DNA of 62,233 nt, taken from an uncultured Lachnospiraceae bacterium. Its GTDB lineage: Bacteria; Bacillota; Clostridia; Lachnospirales; Lachnospiraceae. The stretch is taken from positions 1-62,233 of the forward strand of contig ONNQ01000024.1 in the NCBI GenBank assembly GCA_900319245.1, in the 5' to 3' direction. The translations under genes and the position numbers were made by a program. Under the pieces are notes generated by a model. That model searched no databases. It worked only from the letters and a program-made list of their open reading frames with translations, and was not told where the DNA came from. Of the stretch, positions 42,950 through 50,544 are shown in pieces (the stretch's first letter is position 1; every line of letters starts with the position of its first letter).

Positions 42950-44149
42950 CTAACGGATCATCCGGTACATACGAAGGGAGAACTGGAGGTTGAAGCAGGT
43001 GTTCTCATCCGTCAGATCAAGATCAAAAAGTGACTGGGCTCTCTCCAGCCTGTATCGCAGTGTGTTTTTGTGGATATTCATCTTTCCAGCGGCGCGCTGC
43101 ACATTGCGTCCGGATTCCAGGTATGTCTCCACGCTTTCCTTGAGCGCAGTTCCATACTTGCGGTCGTACTCCTCCATCTCGCGGATTTCGGGACGGCAAA
43201 ACCGCTCAAGGTCATTGCTTTGAGATGCGATCTCCATGAAATGGTACAGAATGATGTCTTCGTAGTACACGACAAGACTGTCCACCTCCAGCTTCTGGTA
43301 GACCCGCTGTATAGCCAGCATCTCCCCGAAAGCATTGTGAAGGTCCATGATGCTCCTGAAGGGCCTGCTGATTCCTATTCGGGTATCATTGCCGCCCACC
43401 AGCGACCGGATGGAGTCGATCAGTTTGCTGCTGACATATTTCTTGTCCATCACGATGATCAGGCTCTCATCGTAAATTATGCAATATGCTGAGGCCGGCA
43501 GCGAATGCATGACCGTATCGCGCATAAAATAGAGAGACAGGGAGTTGCGAAGATCTATGCTCTTGATTGCAATGAGCTGCATGGTCTTTGGAAATGTGAG
43601 GTTCAGCAGACGGCAGCGCTCTATGATCGCCTGCTCGGCAGCAGTCTTTTCTATAATGTCCTTAAAAACGCTGAAGTAAGGGACAACCTGCATCGCCGTG
43701 CGCTCGCGGTAAAGCATTTCAAATAAGACAGCTTTGCAGATAATGATCAGGAGTTCAGCGTCTTCATCCCGAAAGGGTTCCACCTCTACAAGCACAACAA
43801 TGCCGATAGATCCGTCGCGGTCCCTCACCCGGCATCCCATCACGCGGTACGGACAGAATACTGGCTTGCTGATGACCGGCTCGTCGCTGTTAAGCAGCTG
43901 CGCAAAAGTTCCACCCGACTCGGCGAGTCTGGTGTACTCTTCTTTGAGATGTCCTTCCGGAAGAAGCTGCTCCCAAATCAGTTCGTCTCCGGGCCGCCTG
44001 CTTACCGCCAGCACTTTGCCGCTTATGTCAAACAGCAGCATAGGGTTCCGCAGCGTTGTCGAGGCAACATCCGTCAGGTACTGCATTCCTTTTCGCTCGA
44101 TCAGTGCATTTAGAATTGTATCTTTTCTTTCTATGAAACTGCTGTCCAT
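42950..44149 (-). CDS. PucR/CdaR-type transcriptional regulator
   Basis: A 399-residue regulator. The N-terminal half has a sensor region of PAS/GAF-like composition (PMLLFDISGKVLAVSR), the middle a GGDEF-degenerate-like GIGISRPFR segment, and the C terminus a PucR helix-turn-helix: RNVQRAAGKMNIHKNTLRYR followed by LERAQSLFDLDLTD. Such regulators usually activate the adjacent catabolic gene on binding its substrate. It lies upstream of the enoate reductase on the same strand. It is a distant relative of the regulator at 57018. Confidence 0.88.
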   Translation of the reverse strand: MDSSFIERKDTILNALIERKGMQYLTDVASTTLRNPMLLFDISGKVLAVSRRPGDELIWEQLLPEGHLKEEYTRLAESGGTFAQLLNSDEPVISKPVFCPYRVMGCRVRDRDGSIGIVVLVEVEPFRDEDAELLIIICKAVLFEMLYRERTAMQVVPYFSVFKDIIEKTAAEQAIIERCRLLNLTFPKTMQLIAIKSIDLRNSLSLYFMRDTVMHSLPASAYCIIYDESLIIVMDKKYVSSKLIDSIRSLVGGNDTRIGISRPFRSIMDLHNAFGEMLAIQRVYQKLEVDSLVVYYEDIILYHFMEIASQSNDLERFCRPEIREMEEYDRKYGTALKESVETYLESGRNVQRAAGKMNIHKNTLRYRLERAQSLFDLDLTDENTCFNLQFSLRMYRMIR

Positions 44150-44229
44150 AGATGTCCTCCTATATCGCCGTCTCTTTTTTCAACAGTCTTCTTGGAAACA
44201 CCCAGGCATTTGGCAAAGCCATTTAGCGA

Positions 44230-44718
44230 CTATGCGGGATATTTCCTTATCTTTCGCAATATTTTAACGCCTTCTGCAATCTGCTCTTCTTCCCGGAATG
44301 AAAACCCTTTTGCTTCCATTAATCTCTGGATCGCCTGCAGAGGATCCAGTGTGTGATAAGCATAATAAACCGAGTGCATCTCACGGACATTACTCATTTT
44401 ATACACTGCTTTGCTGGAAAAGCCATAAGCACAGACCCAGTACCTGTATATATATCCCAGCCAAAACATCTCCTCCGGTGAATACAGTTCCCTTCCGTAC
44501 TGACTGCTCCCATATTGTGCGTCAAGCGATGCAAATGCTTCCTGTGCGTCTGTAGGCCTGTCAATAAATCCGACCCGGTCCATTCTGGCGGCATAGTCGG
44601 AATTCATATATCTCCGCACAAAGACGGCTGAACTTGTCCCGTATTCTTCGACAGATTTTTCAAATATTTTCCCCTGTAATTCACACAGCAGCCTTCCGTC
44701 TTTCTCTAATTCTTTCAT
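44230..44718 (-). CDS. Partner protein of the HTH-DUF3990-like gene
   Basis: A 162-residue acidic protein of no family I recognise with certainty. The motif SSAVFVRRYMNSDYAARMDRVGF near residues 29-51 resembles helices of small antitoxin-like partners, and a C-terminal half has WLGYIYRYWVCAYG. Its ATG overlaps the stop of the upstream gene by 4 bases (44715-44718), so the two are translated together. Together they resemble a two-gene toxin-antitoxin or defence module. It could be either the neutralising partner or an effector. Confidence 0.7.
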   Translation of the reverse strand: MKELEKDGRLLCELQGKIFEKSVEEYGTSSAVFVRRYMNSDYAARMDRVGFIDRPTDAQEAFASLDAQYGSSQYGRELYSPEEMFWLGYIYRYWVCAYGFSSKAVYKMSNVREMHSVYYAYHTLDPLQAIQRLMEAKGFSFREEEQIAEGVKILRKIRKYPA

Positions 44719-45572
44719 AGCAATTCGTCTATATATTTGCCCTTTCCTCTGTATTTGATCCTTGCTGCCCGTACTTTATCTTCCGCTGCCCGAAAATCGC
44801 TGCTCCTTGCCGTATAGTAATCTTCTTTTTCTTCCGAACACAAATAACAGCGTTCCAGTACTTCCGCGCATTCCGCGGCCTTAGCGGTCTTGATCACATA
44901 CTGCATTCCCAGTTCTGTCGCCGCCAGCGCATGCCTGCATTGTTCATCCGTTATCTCACCGTCTATAAAACTGTCTATGATCTGATACATCCTGTTGTCT
45001 GCGATCGGCGCAATAATATAGTCCGCTTTATCAGCTTTTGCGCAGATCTCAGCTTGTTTTTCCGCAGAGATCCTTCCTTTCAGTCTGCCTCTGAAGCATG
45101 CGACTGTAAGCATCCATTCTGTATTCACAGAATACGACACCTTTCTCAGGCCTCCGTTCATGAACTTTATGCAATAAACGCTGGAACTTTCAAAATTGGA
45201 AACAAACAACGCTGCCTGACGGAAAGTCTCCCCCATATAGAACCCCCGGCCAAAATCATTGTTGTATCTGGACGCATCCGCCCGGATCTTACCGTCAATA
45301 ATAGTTTTGGCTCCATGAAACAGCAGTACAGCTTCGCTCTCCAGCTCTTCTCTGTAGAATTGTTCCTTGATCCTGTTAAGCCTGATCCCGCTGTGATAGG
45401 CATATGCATAAAACTTCTCTAAGTTTTCTGTCATCGGTTCTTTTTGCCTGTTTTCCCAGCGATTAATCGTTGCTATCCCGACTCCAAGCTGATCTGCCAG
45501 CTCTGTCTGTGAAAGCTGCCGCATTTCCCTTAGCAATCTGCTGTCTTCTTCTATCCTGAATTGATTGTCCAT
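44715..45572 (-). CDS. HTH-DUF3990-like protein (predicted ADP-ribosyltransferase-fold toxin)
   Basis: A 285-residue fusion: an Xre-type helix-turn-helix at about 12-55 (MRQLSQTELADQLGVGIATINRWENR) followed by a domain with LFHGAK and NNDFGRGFYMGE at about 83-115, the pattern of DUF3990. From memory DUF3990 is grouped with ADP-ribosyltransferase-like folds, whose F-G-x-G-F-Y core sits in the NAD site. This supports a NAD-dependent toxin with a built-in DNA-binding domain for autoregulation. Two palindromes at its promoter are candidate self-operators. The catalytic residues are not proven. Confidence 0.75.
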   Translation of the reverse strand: MDNQFRIEEDSRLLREMRQLSQTELADQLGVGIATINRWENRQKEPMTENLEKFYAYAYHSGIRLNRIKEQFYREELESEAVLLFHGAKTIIDGKIRADASRYNNDFGRGFYMGETFRQAALFVSNFESSSVYCIKFMNGGLRKVSYSVNTEWMLTVACFRGRLKGRISAEKQAEICAKADKADYIIAPIADNRMYQIIDSFIDGEITDEQCRHALAATELGMQYVIKTAKAAECAEVLERCYLCSEEKEDYYTARSSDFRAAEDKVRAARIKYRGKGKYIDELL

Positions 45573-45590
45573 AGTATACCCTCCAACTTA

Positions 45591-45641
45591 TATATATCAT
45601 ATGATAAAATATAGTTCAATCACTTCATTTTATCACGTGAT
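45591..45641 (-). promoter_or_regulatory. Promoter with two palindromic operators of the HTH-DUF3990 unit
   Basis: Reverse strand TTGAAC (45614-45619), 17-base spacer, TATATA (45591-45596). The palindrome TATCATATGATA (45595-45606) overlaps the -10 box, and ATCACGTGAT (45632-45641) lies just upstream of -35. Both fit TATCAnnTGATA and their centres are 36 bases apart. Confidence 0.7.
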
Positions 45642-45954
45642 TAAATTAAGTTTCCAAGGGGTCGTCGATCATTCATATTTTAACGTAGCAGGGGTAAAGT
45701 ATTGTTTAAAAGCAATCGTCTTTTTGATTTTTGGTTGTGTACAATCGGGAAAAAAAGGGTTCATGGTGTCAGGCACTTCGTTCGGAGATGGAGAAAAAGG
45801 GCTGAAAGAATGACTGTTCTCATCATATGAAAAAAACATTTCGTCTCCTGAGCGAAAGGAAAAGATTCAGTTTGCCTTCAAAGACCTGAAGGATTATAAT
45901 TCTCTGCGTGTCATCAGAGTATCGTTAGGAAACAGTGAAGGAGGCAGTCAGCAG
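45642..45954. other. Intergenic DNA before the MATE gene, partly coding-like
   Basis: No complete gene. From about 45838 the frame of the MATE gene stays open upstream of its ATG and reads PERKEKIQFAFKDLKDYNSL, which looks like protein but has no start; it may be the tail of a lost upstream gene. A motif ATGGTGTCAGGCACTT at about 45764 resembles the reverse of the stem at 40753-40768. Confidence 0.45.
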
Positions 45955-47346
45955 ATGGCTCACAATAACACTGCACGCAGCAGAGATCTTCTGCATGGCT
46001 CGCTGGGGGACAAAATCATTCTGTTTGTGCTTCCTCTGGCGGCTACGGGAATTCTTCAGCAGCTTTTTAATGCGGTGGATATTGCCGTAATAGGTCGCTT
46101 TGTCGGCAAAAACGCGATGGCGGCGGTAGGCAGCAACAGCCCGATCATCGGCCTTCTCATAAATCTCTTCGTGGGGATTTCGCTGGGGGCAAACGTCGTC
46201 ATTGCAAGACTAATCGGTCAGAAAGACGAAAAGGGTGTAAACAGGGCGGTTCACACGGCAATCGTGGTGGCGGTGCTGAGCGGTCTGGCCGCGGCGGTTT
46301 TCGGCGAAATCATCGTGGCGCCCCTTCTTCATTTCATGGGGGTCCCGCCGGAAGTATATGGCATGGCGCTCCTGTACATGCGGATCTATCTGGCCGGTAT
46401 GCCGGTGATCCTGCTCTACAATTTCGAGGCTGCCATTTTCAGAAGCCACGGAGATACAAGGACGCCTCTCCTGTGTCTGACTACCTCTGGCCTTGTGAAT
46501 GTTGTACTCAACGTTTTCTTTGTCGTGGCGCTGGGGATGACGGTGGACGGTGTCGCGCTTGCGACGGTCTTATCTAACCTGATCAGCTCGGTGCTTATGT
46601 TTGGGATCCTTACAAGAAAGGAAGGGATGCTGCGCGTCGAACCGGGAAAGCTCAGAGTGGACGGCCGCATTCTCGTGGAAATTTTTCGGATTGGAATTCC
46701 TGCCGGCATTCAGAGCATGATCTTTTCGCTGGCCAATATGTCGGTGCAGTCATCGGTCAATTCTCTGGGAGCAGACATCATGGCGGCATCGTCCGCGGCT
46801 CAAAACCTGGAGATATTTTCCTACTATGTTGTCAATTCATTCGGCCAAGCCTGCACGACCTTCGTGGGACAGAACTACGGCGCCGGCAATGAGAAACGAT
46901 GTAGGCGAAGCATACTGCTGTGCCTTCTGCAGGGCGAGCTCTGTACGTTGGTCATGATCACTTTGATCCTGATCTTTGCCAAACCGCTCCTTAGTATTTT
47001 CACCCGGGATCCCGTTGTCATCGAATACGGGACGGTTCGGATGCGCATCATCATGGTATCCCATCTGCTCTCTCTGTTCATAGAAGTCGTATCAGGAGCG
47101 ATGCGCGGCTTCGGGCAATCCTTAGTACCGGCGCTCATCTCCCTGATCGGTATATGCGGCATCAGAATCTTGTGGGTGACACTTATCTTTTCACGCTTTC
47201 AGACTTTCAGCGTGCTCATGGCGGTGTATCCGGTGAGCCTTGGAATCACGGCGGTTATAGTGACTGTGTCCTATCTCATGCGAAGGAGTAGGATTTTTGC
47301 CGAACTGGAGCAGAAACTGGAGGAAGCAAGTGAGTCGCTGGGATAA
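45955..47346 (+). CDS. MATE-family efflux transporter
   Basis: A 463-residue MATE pump with twelve hydrophobic segments. The signatures are NLFVGISLGANVVIARLIGQ near 63-82 and NSFGQACTTFVGQNYGAGNEKR near 285-306. AAGGAGG lies ten bases before ATG 45955. It has a different sequence from the other two MATE genes in the window. Substrate unknown. Confidence 0.9.
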   Translation: MAHNNTARSRDLLHGSLGDKIILFVLPLAATGILQQLFNAVDIAVIGRFVGKNAMAAVGSNSPIIGLLINLFVGISLGANVVIARLIGQKDEKGVNRAVHTAIVVAVLSGLAAAVFGEIIVAPLLHFMGVPPEVYGMALLYMRIYLAGMPVILLYNFEAAIFRSHGDTRTPLLCLTTSGLVNVVLNVFFVVALGMTVDGVALATVLSNLISSVLMFGILTRKEGMLRVEPGKLRVDGRILVEIFRIGIPAGIQSMIFSLANMSVQSSVNSLGADIMAASSAAQNLEIFSYYVVNSFGQACTTFVGQNYGAGNEKRCRRSILLCLLQGELCTLVMITLILIFAKPLLSIFTRDPVVIEYGTVRMRIIMVSHLLSLFIEVVSGAMRGFGQSLVPALISLIGICGIRILWVTLIFSRFQTFSVLMAVYPVSLGITAVIVTVSYLMRRSRIFAELEQKLEEASESLG

Positions 47347-47434
47347 GCCCAGTGACTCGTTTTATCACCCTCTATTTTCTGCCCCCTTATAGTATTGTTA
47401 AACAACTACATCAACTGTATCACAATCGGACCAT

Positions 47435-47460
47435 CAAAAAAGCGCCCCTGAAGGAGCGCT
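47435..47460 (-). terminator. Terminator, possibly of the lost formate transporter gene
   Basis: Reverse strand AGCGCTCCTT CA GGGGCGCT followed by TTTTTT. No intact reverse-strand gene ends here; the formate/nitrite transporter fragment at 48528-48629 points toward it. Confidence 0.65.
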
Positions 47461-47592
47461 AATACTTACTTATCTGCACATGAAAGTTCAATCATTTATC
47501 CTGAACGCAAAAAAGAATCCCCTCTGCCCGGAACCATAATTTGCCCGAGCAGCAGGAATCCTTTATTTTAAAGGATTTCTACGAGTTCAACT

Positions 47593-48474
47593 TATAGTCT
47601 CGATGTGCTCCGAAGCAGGCGCAGCGACGTTACAGAGCCGTATTTCGCTTCTATTCCTCTTCAGGAACGCACTGCCGTACGATACCTTCTCTCTGACATG
47701 TACAATCCCTATCTTTCCTATGTCGACAAATATTTCCCCAACGCGGTCCCTGTGGTCGATTCTTTTCATGTCATCCAGTGGGTTGTCAGATCTATTGACG
47801 CCTTCATACGTTCTTTGATTCGGACCTACCGGCAGCGGGATCGTGAGCGCGAAGAGAAGAAATCTGCCGAATTGGGGCGTCCCCTTTCATTACCGTTATC
47901 GGATGAACTCTACCTTCTACAGAAATACAGATGGCTCATCCTGGCCAGTCAGGATAACATCACATACCGTAAGGATCTCCGAATGGATCCGCATTTTCGC
48001 CGTCTGATGAATACCTATGATTACGAGGATGCTCTTTTCCGTGTTTCTCCACGTCTCAGAACACTTCGGGATCTAAAGGAGCTCTATATCCGTTTTAATG
48101 CCAGAAACGCGGGTAATCCTATGCGGGCTGACATAGAGATCGAGGATCTGATTGATTGCTATTATCACTGCGGTGATTCCATCTTTGTAGACTTTGCCGG
48201 CCTTCTCTCAAAGTACCACGATCCCATCATTAACTCATTTGTCATGGTCGAAAAAAACGGTGCTGGAAAGATCTACGACAGCCGTCTTTCCAATGGCCCC
48301 ATTGAATCCCTCAACAGAAAAGTGAAGGATCTGAAACGATTGGGTCGTGGTTTTCGGAGCTTTGAACACTTTCGGAACCGCTTTCTTTACGCTACAAGGA
48401 ACGCACCGGTCCTGAATGCGGTGCAGGATAATCATGCAGTACTGTACTTAATGGATGATGACCAGGAGGACTGA
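47593..48474 (+). pseudogene. 5'-truncated ISL3-family transposase
   Basis: The catalytic half of an ISL3 transposase. YSLDVLRSRRSD, VVDSFHVIQW near 50 and SNGPIESLNRKVKDLKRLGR near 232 with FRSFEHFRNRFLY are ISL3 DDE-domain signatures. A stop (TAA) sits about 25 bases before the first recognisable residue, and the zinc-ribbon and HTH half is missing, so the element cannot move by itself. GTG 47605 is a possible but likely meaningless start. The 3' end at 48474 is intact. It lies against a formate transporter fragment. Confidence 0.88.
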
Positions 48475-48527
48475 TCAGTGGAATGCCAATATAAACTACT
48501 CACCAAAGAACAACTGTACAACCTAAC

Positions 48528-48629
48528 GCCGGCCGCCATGCCGAGCAAAATCATCTTAAAGACCGGCAGATTGGCCTTCTTGACGCCGTTTCCTATCCAG
48601 ATCTGCAAAATCTCAGCAGGTGTATTCAT
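48528..48629 (-). pseudogene. N-terminal fragment of a formate/nitrite transporter (FocA/NirC family)
   Basis: ATG 48629 follows a weak purine site. Thirty-four residues remain: an N-terminal helix (PAEILQIWIGNGVKKANLP) and the first TM (KMILLGMAAG), where the FNT signature begins; after this the reading runs into unrelated DNA next to the transposase end. It is the last gene of the reverse one-carbon cluster, 20 bases after folD. Formate export is its expected role, so the loss would leave the cluster without its own exporter. Confidence 0.75.
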
Positions 48630-48647
48630 GATTTCTCTTCTCCACTA

Positions 48648-49499
48648 TTACAGAGTTCGCTTTGCCGCTTCCACGACATGTCCGATCAGCACGCAGGTCG
48701 TCACGCTTCCCACACCGCCCGGCACGGGAGTGATGGCCGCCACATTGGGCTCCACGTCCTCGAAGTCCACATCGCCGGAGATGCCGCCCTTGGCTTCATC
48801 CCAGTTGATGCCGACGTCGATGACCACCTGGTCGGGGTTCGTGAACTCTTTCTTCACACTGTGGAGCTGGCCAGAGGCTGCGATCAGGATGTCCGCCTCC
48901 CTCGTGATGGAGGGTACATCCACCGTACGGGTGTGGCAGTTGACCACCGTCGCGTTCTCGTGCATCAGCATCATGGCCACAGGGCGGCCGATGACCAGGG
49001 AGCGGCCGATGACAGCTGCTTTTTTGCCCTTGATCTGGATTCCGAAGTGGTGCAGGATCTCCATGGCCGCCTGCGCGGTGCAGGGCGGGAAGCCGGTCTT
49101 CGTGTTGGTGAAAACACCGGCCAGGGAGAGATCGGTGCAGCCGTCGATGTCCTTGGCAGGGTCCAGCATCTGCCTCGCCTTCTCGTTGTCGAGCTGCTTG
49201 GGAAGAGGCCTGAACAGAAGGATGCCGTGGATGCTGTCGTCCTCGTTGACTTTCTTAAACGCTTCGTCAAAGGCTTCCTGGGTGACATCCACGGGAAGAA
49301 CGACGTTCTTCACTTCGATCCCCACGGTCTGCGCGCGCTTGGTGGCGCCGCGCTCATAGGACAGATCGTCCGGACGTTCGCCCACTCTGAAGATGCAGAG
49401 GGTCGGGTTCACGCCCTGCGCCTTAAGTTCTTCCACATCCTGCTGCATCTGCGCGGTCAGCGCGTCCGCTACTTCCTTGCCTTTCAGAATTCTGGCCAT
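48648..49499 (-). CDS. folD: Methylene-THF dehydrogenase / methenyl-THF cyclohydrolase
   Basis: A 283-residue bifunctional enzyme converting 5,10-methylene-THF to methenyl-THF (NADP or NAD linked) and on to 10-formyl-THF. SYERGATKRAQTVGI carries the catalytic Tyr and Lys (Y-x-x-x-K), and PKQLD, PAKDIDGC, VIGRSLVIGRPVA (nucleotide loop) and TPVPGGVGSVT complete the signatures. In the cluster it works with fchA and fhs to take one-carbon units to formate, or the reverse. Ribosome site AAGAAG upstream. It has its own promoter-like element at 49689-49717. Confidence 0.95.
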   Translation of the reverse strand: MARILKGKEVADALTAQMQQDVEELKAQGVNPTLCIFRVGERPDDLSYERGATKRAQTVGIEVKNVVLPVDVTQEAFDEAFKKVNEDDSIHGILLFRPLPKQLDNEKARQMLDPAKDIDGCTDLSLAGVFTNTKTGFPPCTAQAAMEILHHFGIQIKGKKAAVIGRSLVIGRPVAMMLMHENATVVNCHTRTVDVPSITREADILIAASGQLHSVKKEFTNPDQVVIDVGINWDEAKGGISGDVDFEDVEPNVAAITPVPGGVGSVTTCVLIGHVVEAAKRTL

Positions 49500-49853
49500 C
49501 TTCTTCTCCTCTTTGTTCCCTGCAGCCCTGAAGAGCTGCTGCCCTGGTATTTGTAAATATCCAAGTGTTTTTCAAAAATGACATCCATCCTCTTCCTGTT
49601 CCAGCCAATAACATGGATGTCAATTTCTCATCTCACCCCAATAATTCACCAGAATAACAATCGAAGACGATATTCCGTCCGCGTTTATCCTATATATGAA
49701 TCATTGATGGATGTCAAAATTTGAGAGCCGGCTGTTTTCCCCAACTGCACGGATCGTCCGGCATCCGGCTGCGGCCGCAGGGTCTGCCCCGGCTCGGCCG
49801 CAGGGTCTTCCCGTGAAGGCCCGCATATCGGTCAGCCCCGGATCTATGCACGA
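49500..49853. other. 354-base intergenic region between fchA and folD
   Basis: No gene. Three copies of ATGGATGTCA or its complement: 49579-49588 (inverted), 49613-49622 and 49707-49716. The last overlaps a promoter. Between 49772 and 49808 the motif CGGCCGCAGGGTCT appears twice with a 23-base period, close after the fchA stop. Confidence 0.55.
49689..49717 (-). promoter_or_regulatory. Promoter before folD
   Basis: Reverse strand TTGACA (49712-49717), 17-base spacer, TATAGG (49689-49694). The -35 overlaps a copy of the repeated ATGGATGTCA motif. Confidence 0.6.
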
Positions 49854-50444
49854 TCATCCCCGGATCTTGCCGAGGACCGTCCCGAAGATCTCGTCGCCCA
49901 TAGCAGTGTACTTGTCCAGCAGCTCGTTGGCTTCCTTCTCCAATGCCTCCGCGCACGCCCGGTCCTTCATGGACTTGGTGTTGATGAAGACATTGAGGGA
50001 TGCGGCCTGCATTGCGGCCTTGCACAGGACTGCCCCGCAGCCCGCGTCAGAGATGGCAAGTTTAGATCCTTTGGCGGCAAACTCCTCGATGAGATCCAAG
50101 GCTTCCCCGCAGGCGCGCATGATGTCCATCGGCACGCCGCAGGCGACCTTCAGGGCATTCTCCATGACCTCGTCCCGGGTAGGGTCGTCCTTGGGGATCC
50201 CGTAGGCCTTTGCCAGAGGAGCAAAAGCTTCCGCGTCGCCGTCGATCAGCTCCAGGAACCTTCTGCGCAGCTCCTGCGCGTTCACCATGAGGGCTTTGAC
50301 ATCCTCTTCCACATCGGCATATTTCTTCTTGCCCACGGTGAGCTCGCCGACCATATCGCCCAGCGCGCCGCCGCCGCCCGGTACGGGTGCGGGAGAGGCC
50401 AGTTCCTCCGTAAAGACAGTAACTGTCTTGTCGATCATTTTCAT
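49854..50444 (-). CDS. fchA: Formiminotransferase-cyclodeaminase-like cyclohydrolase FchA, with internal deletion
   Basis: A 196-residue methenyl-THF cyclohydrolase of the FTCD C-terminal domain family. LTVGKKKYADVEEDVK, LIDGDAEAFAPLAKAYG (catalytic Asp) and the helical C terminus fit. The start ATG 50444 follows GGAGG by eight bases. Family members read PGGGG then about a dozen Ala/Leu/Gly residues before LGDMVGELTVG; here PVPGGGGALGDMVGEL directly joins the two, so roughly 12 residues of helix 1 seem deleted in frame. FolD can do the same reaction, so loss may be tolerated. Confidence 0.85.
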   Translation of the reverse strand: MKMIDKTVTVFTEELASPAPVPGGGGALGDMVGELTVGKKKYADVEEDVKALMVNAQELRRRFLELIDGDAEAFAPLAKAYGIPKDDPTRDEVMENALKVACGVPMDIMRACGEALDLIEEFAAKGSKLAISDAGCGAVLCKAAMQAASLNVFINTKSMKDRACAEALEKEANELLDKYTAMGDEIFGTVLGKIRG

Positions 50445-50473
50445 ATTCAGATCCTCCAAAAAGACAGGAAAAC

Positions 50474-50507
50474 GGCCCTCTGCCTCCCGGGCAGGAAACA
50501 GAGAGCC
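50474..50507 (-). terminator. Partial terminator between fhs and fchA
   Basis: Reverse strand GGCTCTCTG / CAGAGGGCC with an inner CCT/AGG pairing, followed by GTTTTCCTGTCTTTTT. Likely reduces but does not abolish read-through. Confidence 0.65.
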
Positions 50508-50544
50508 GTCCTCTACTCCCCTCTTTTTCTTAAAGCGCTATGAC

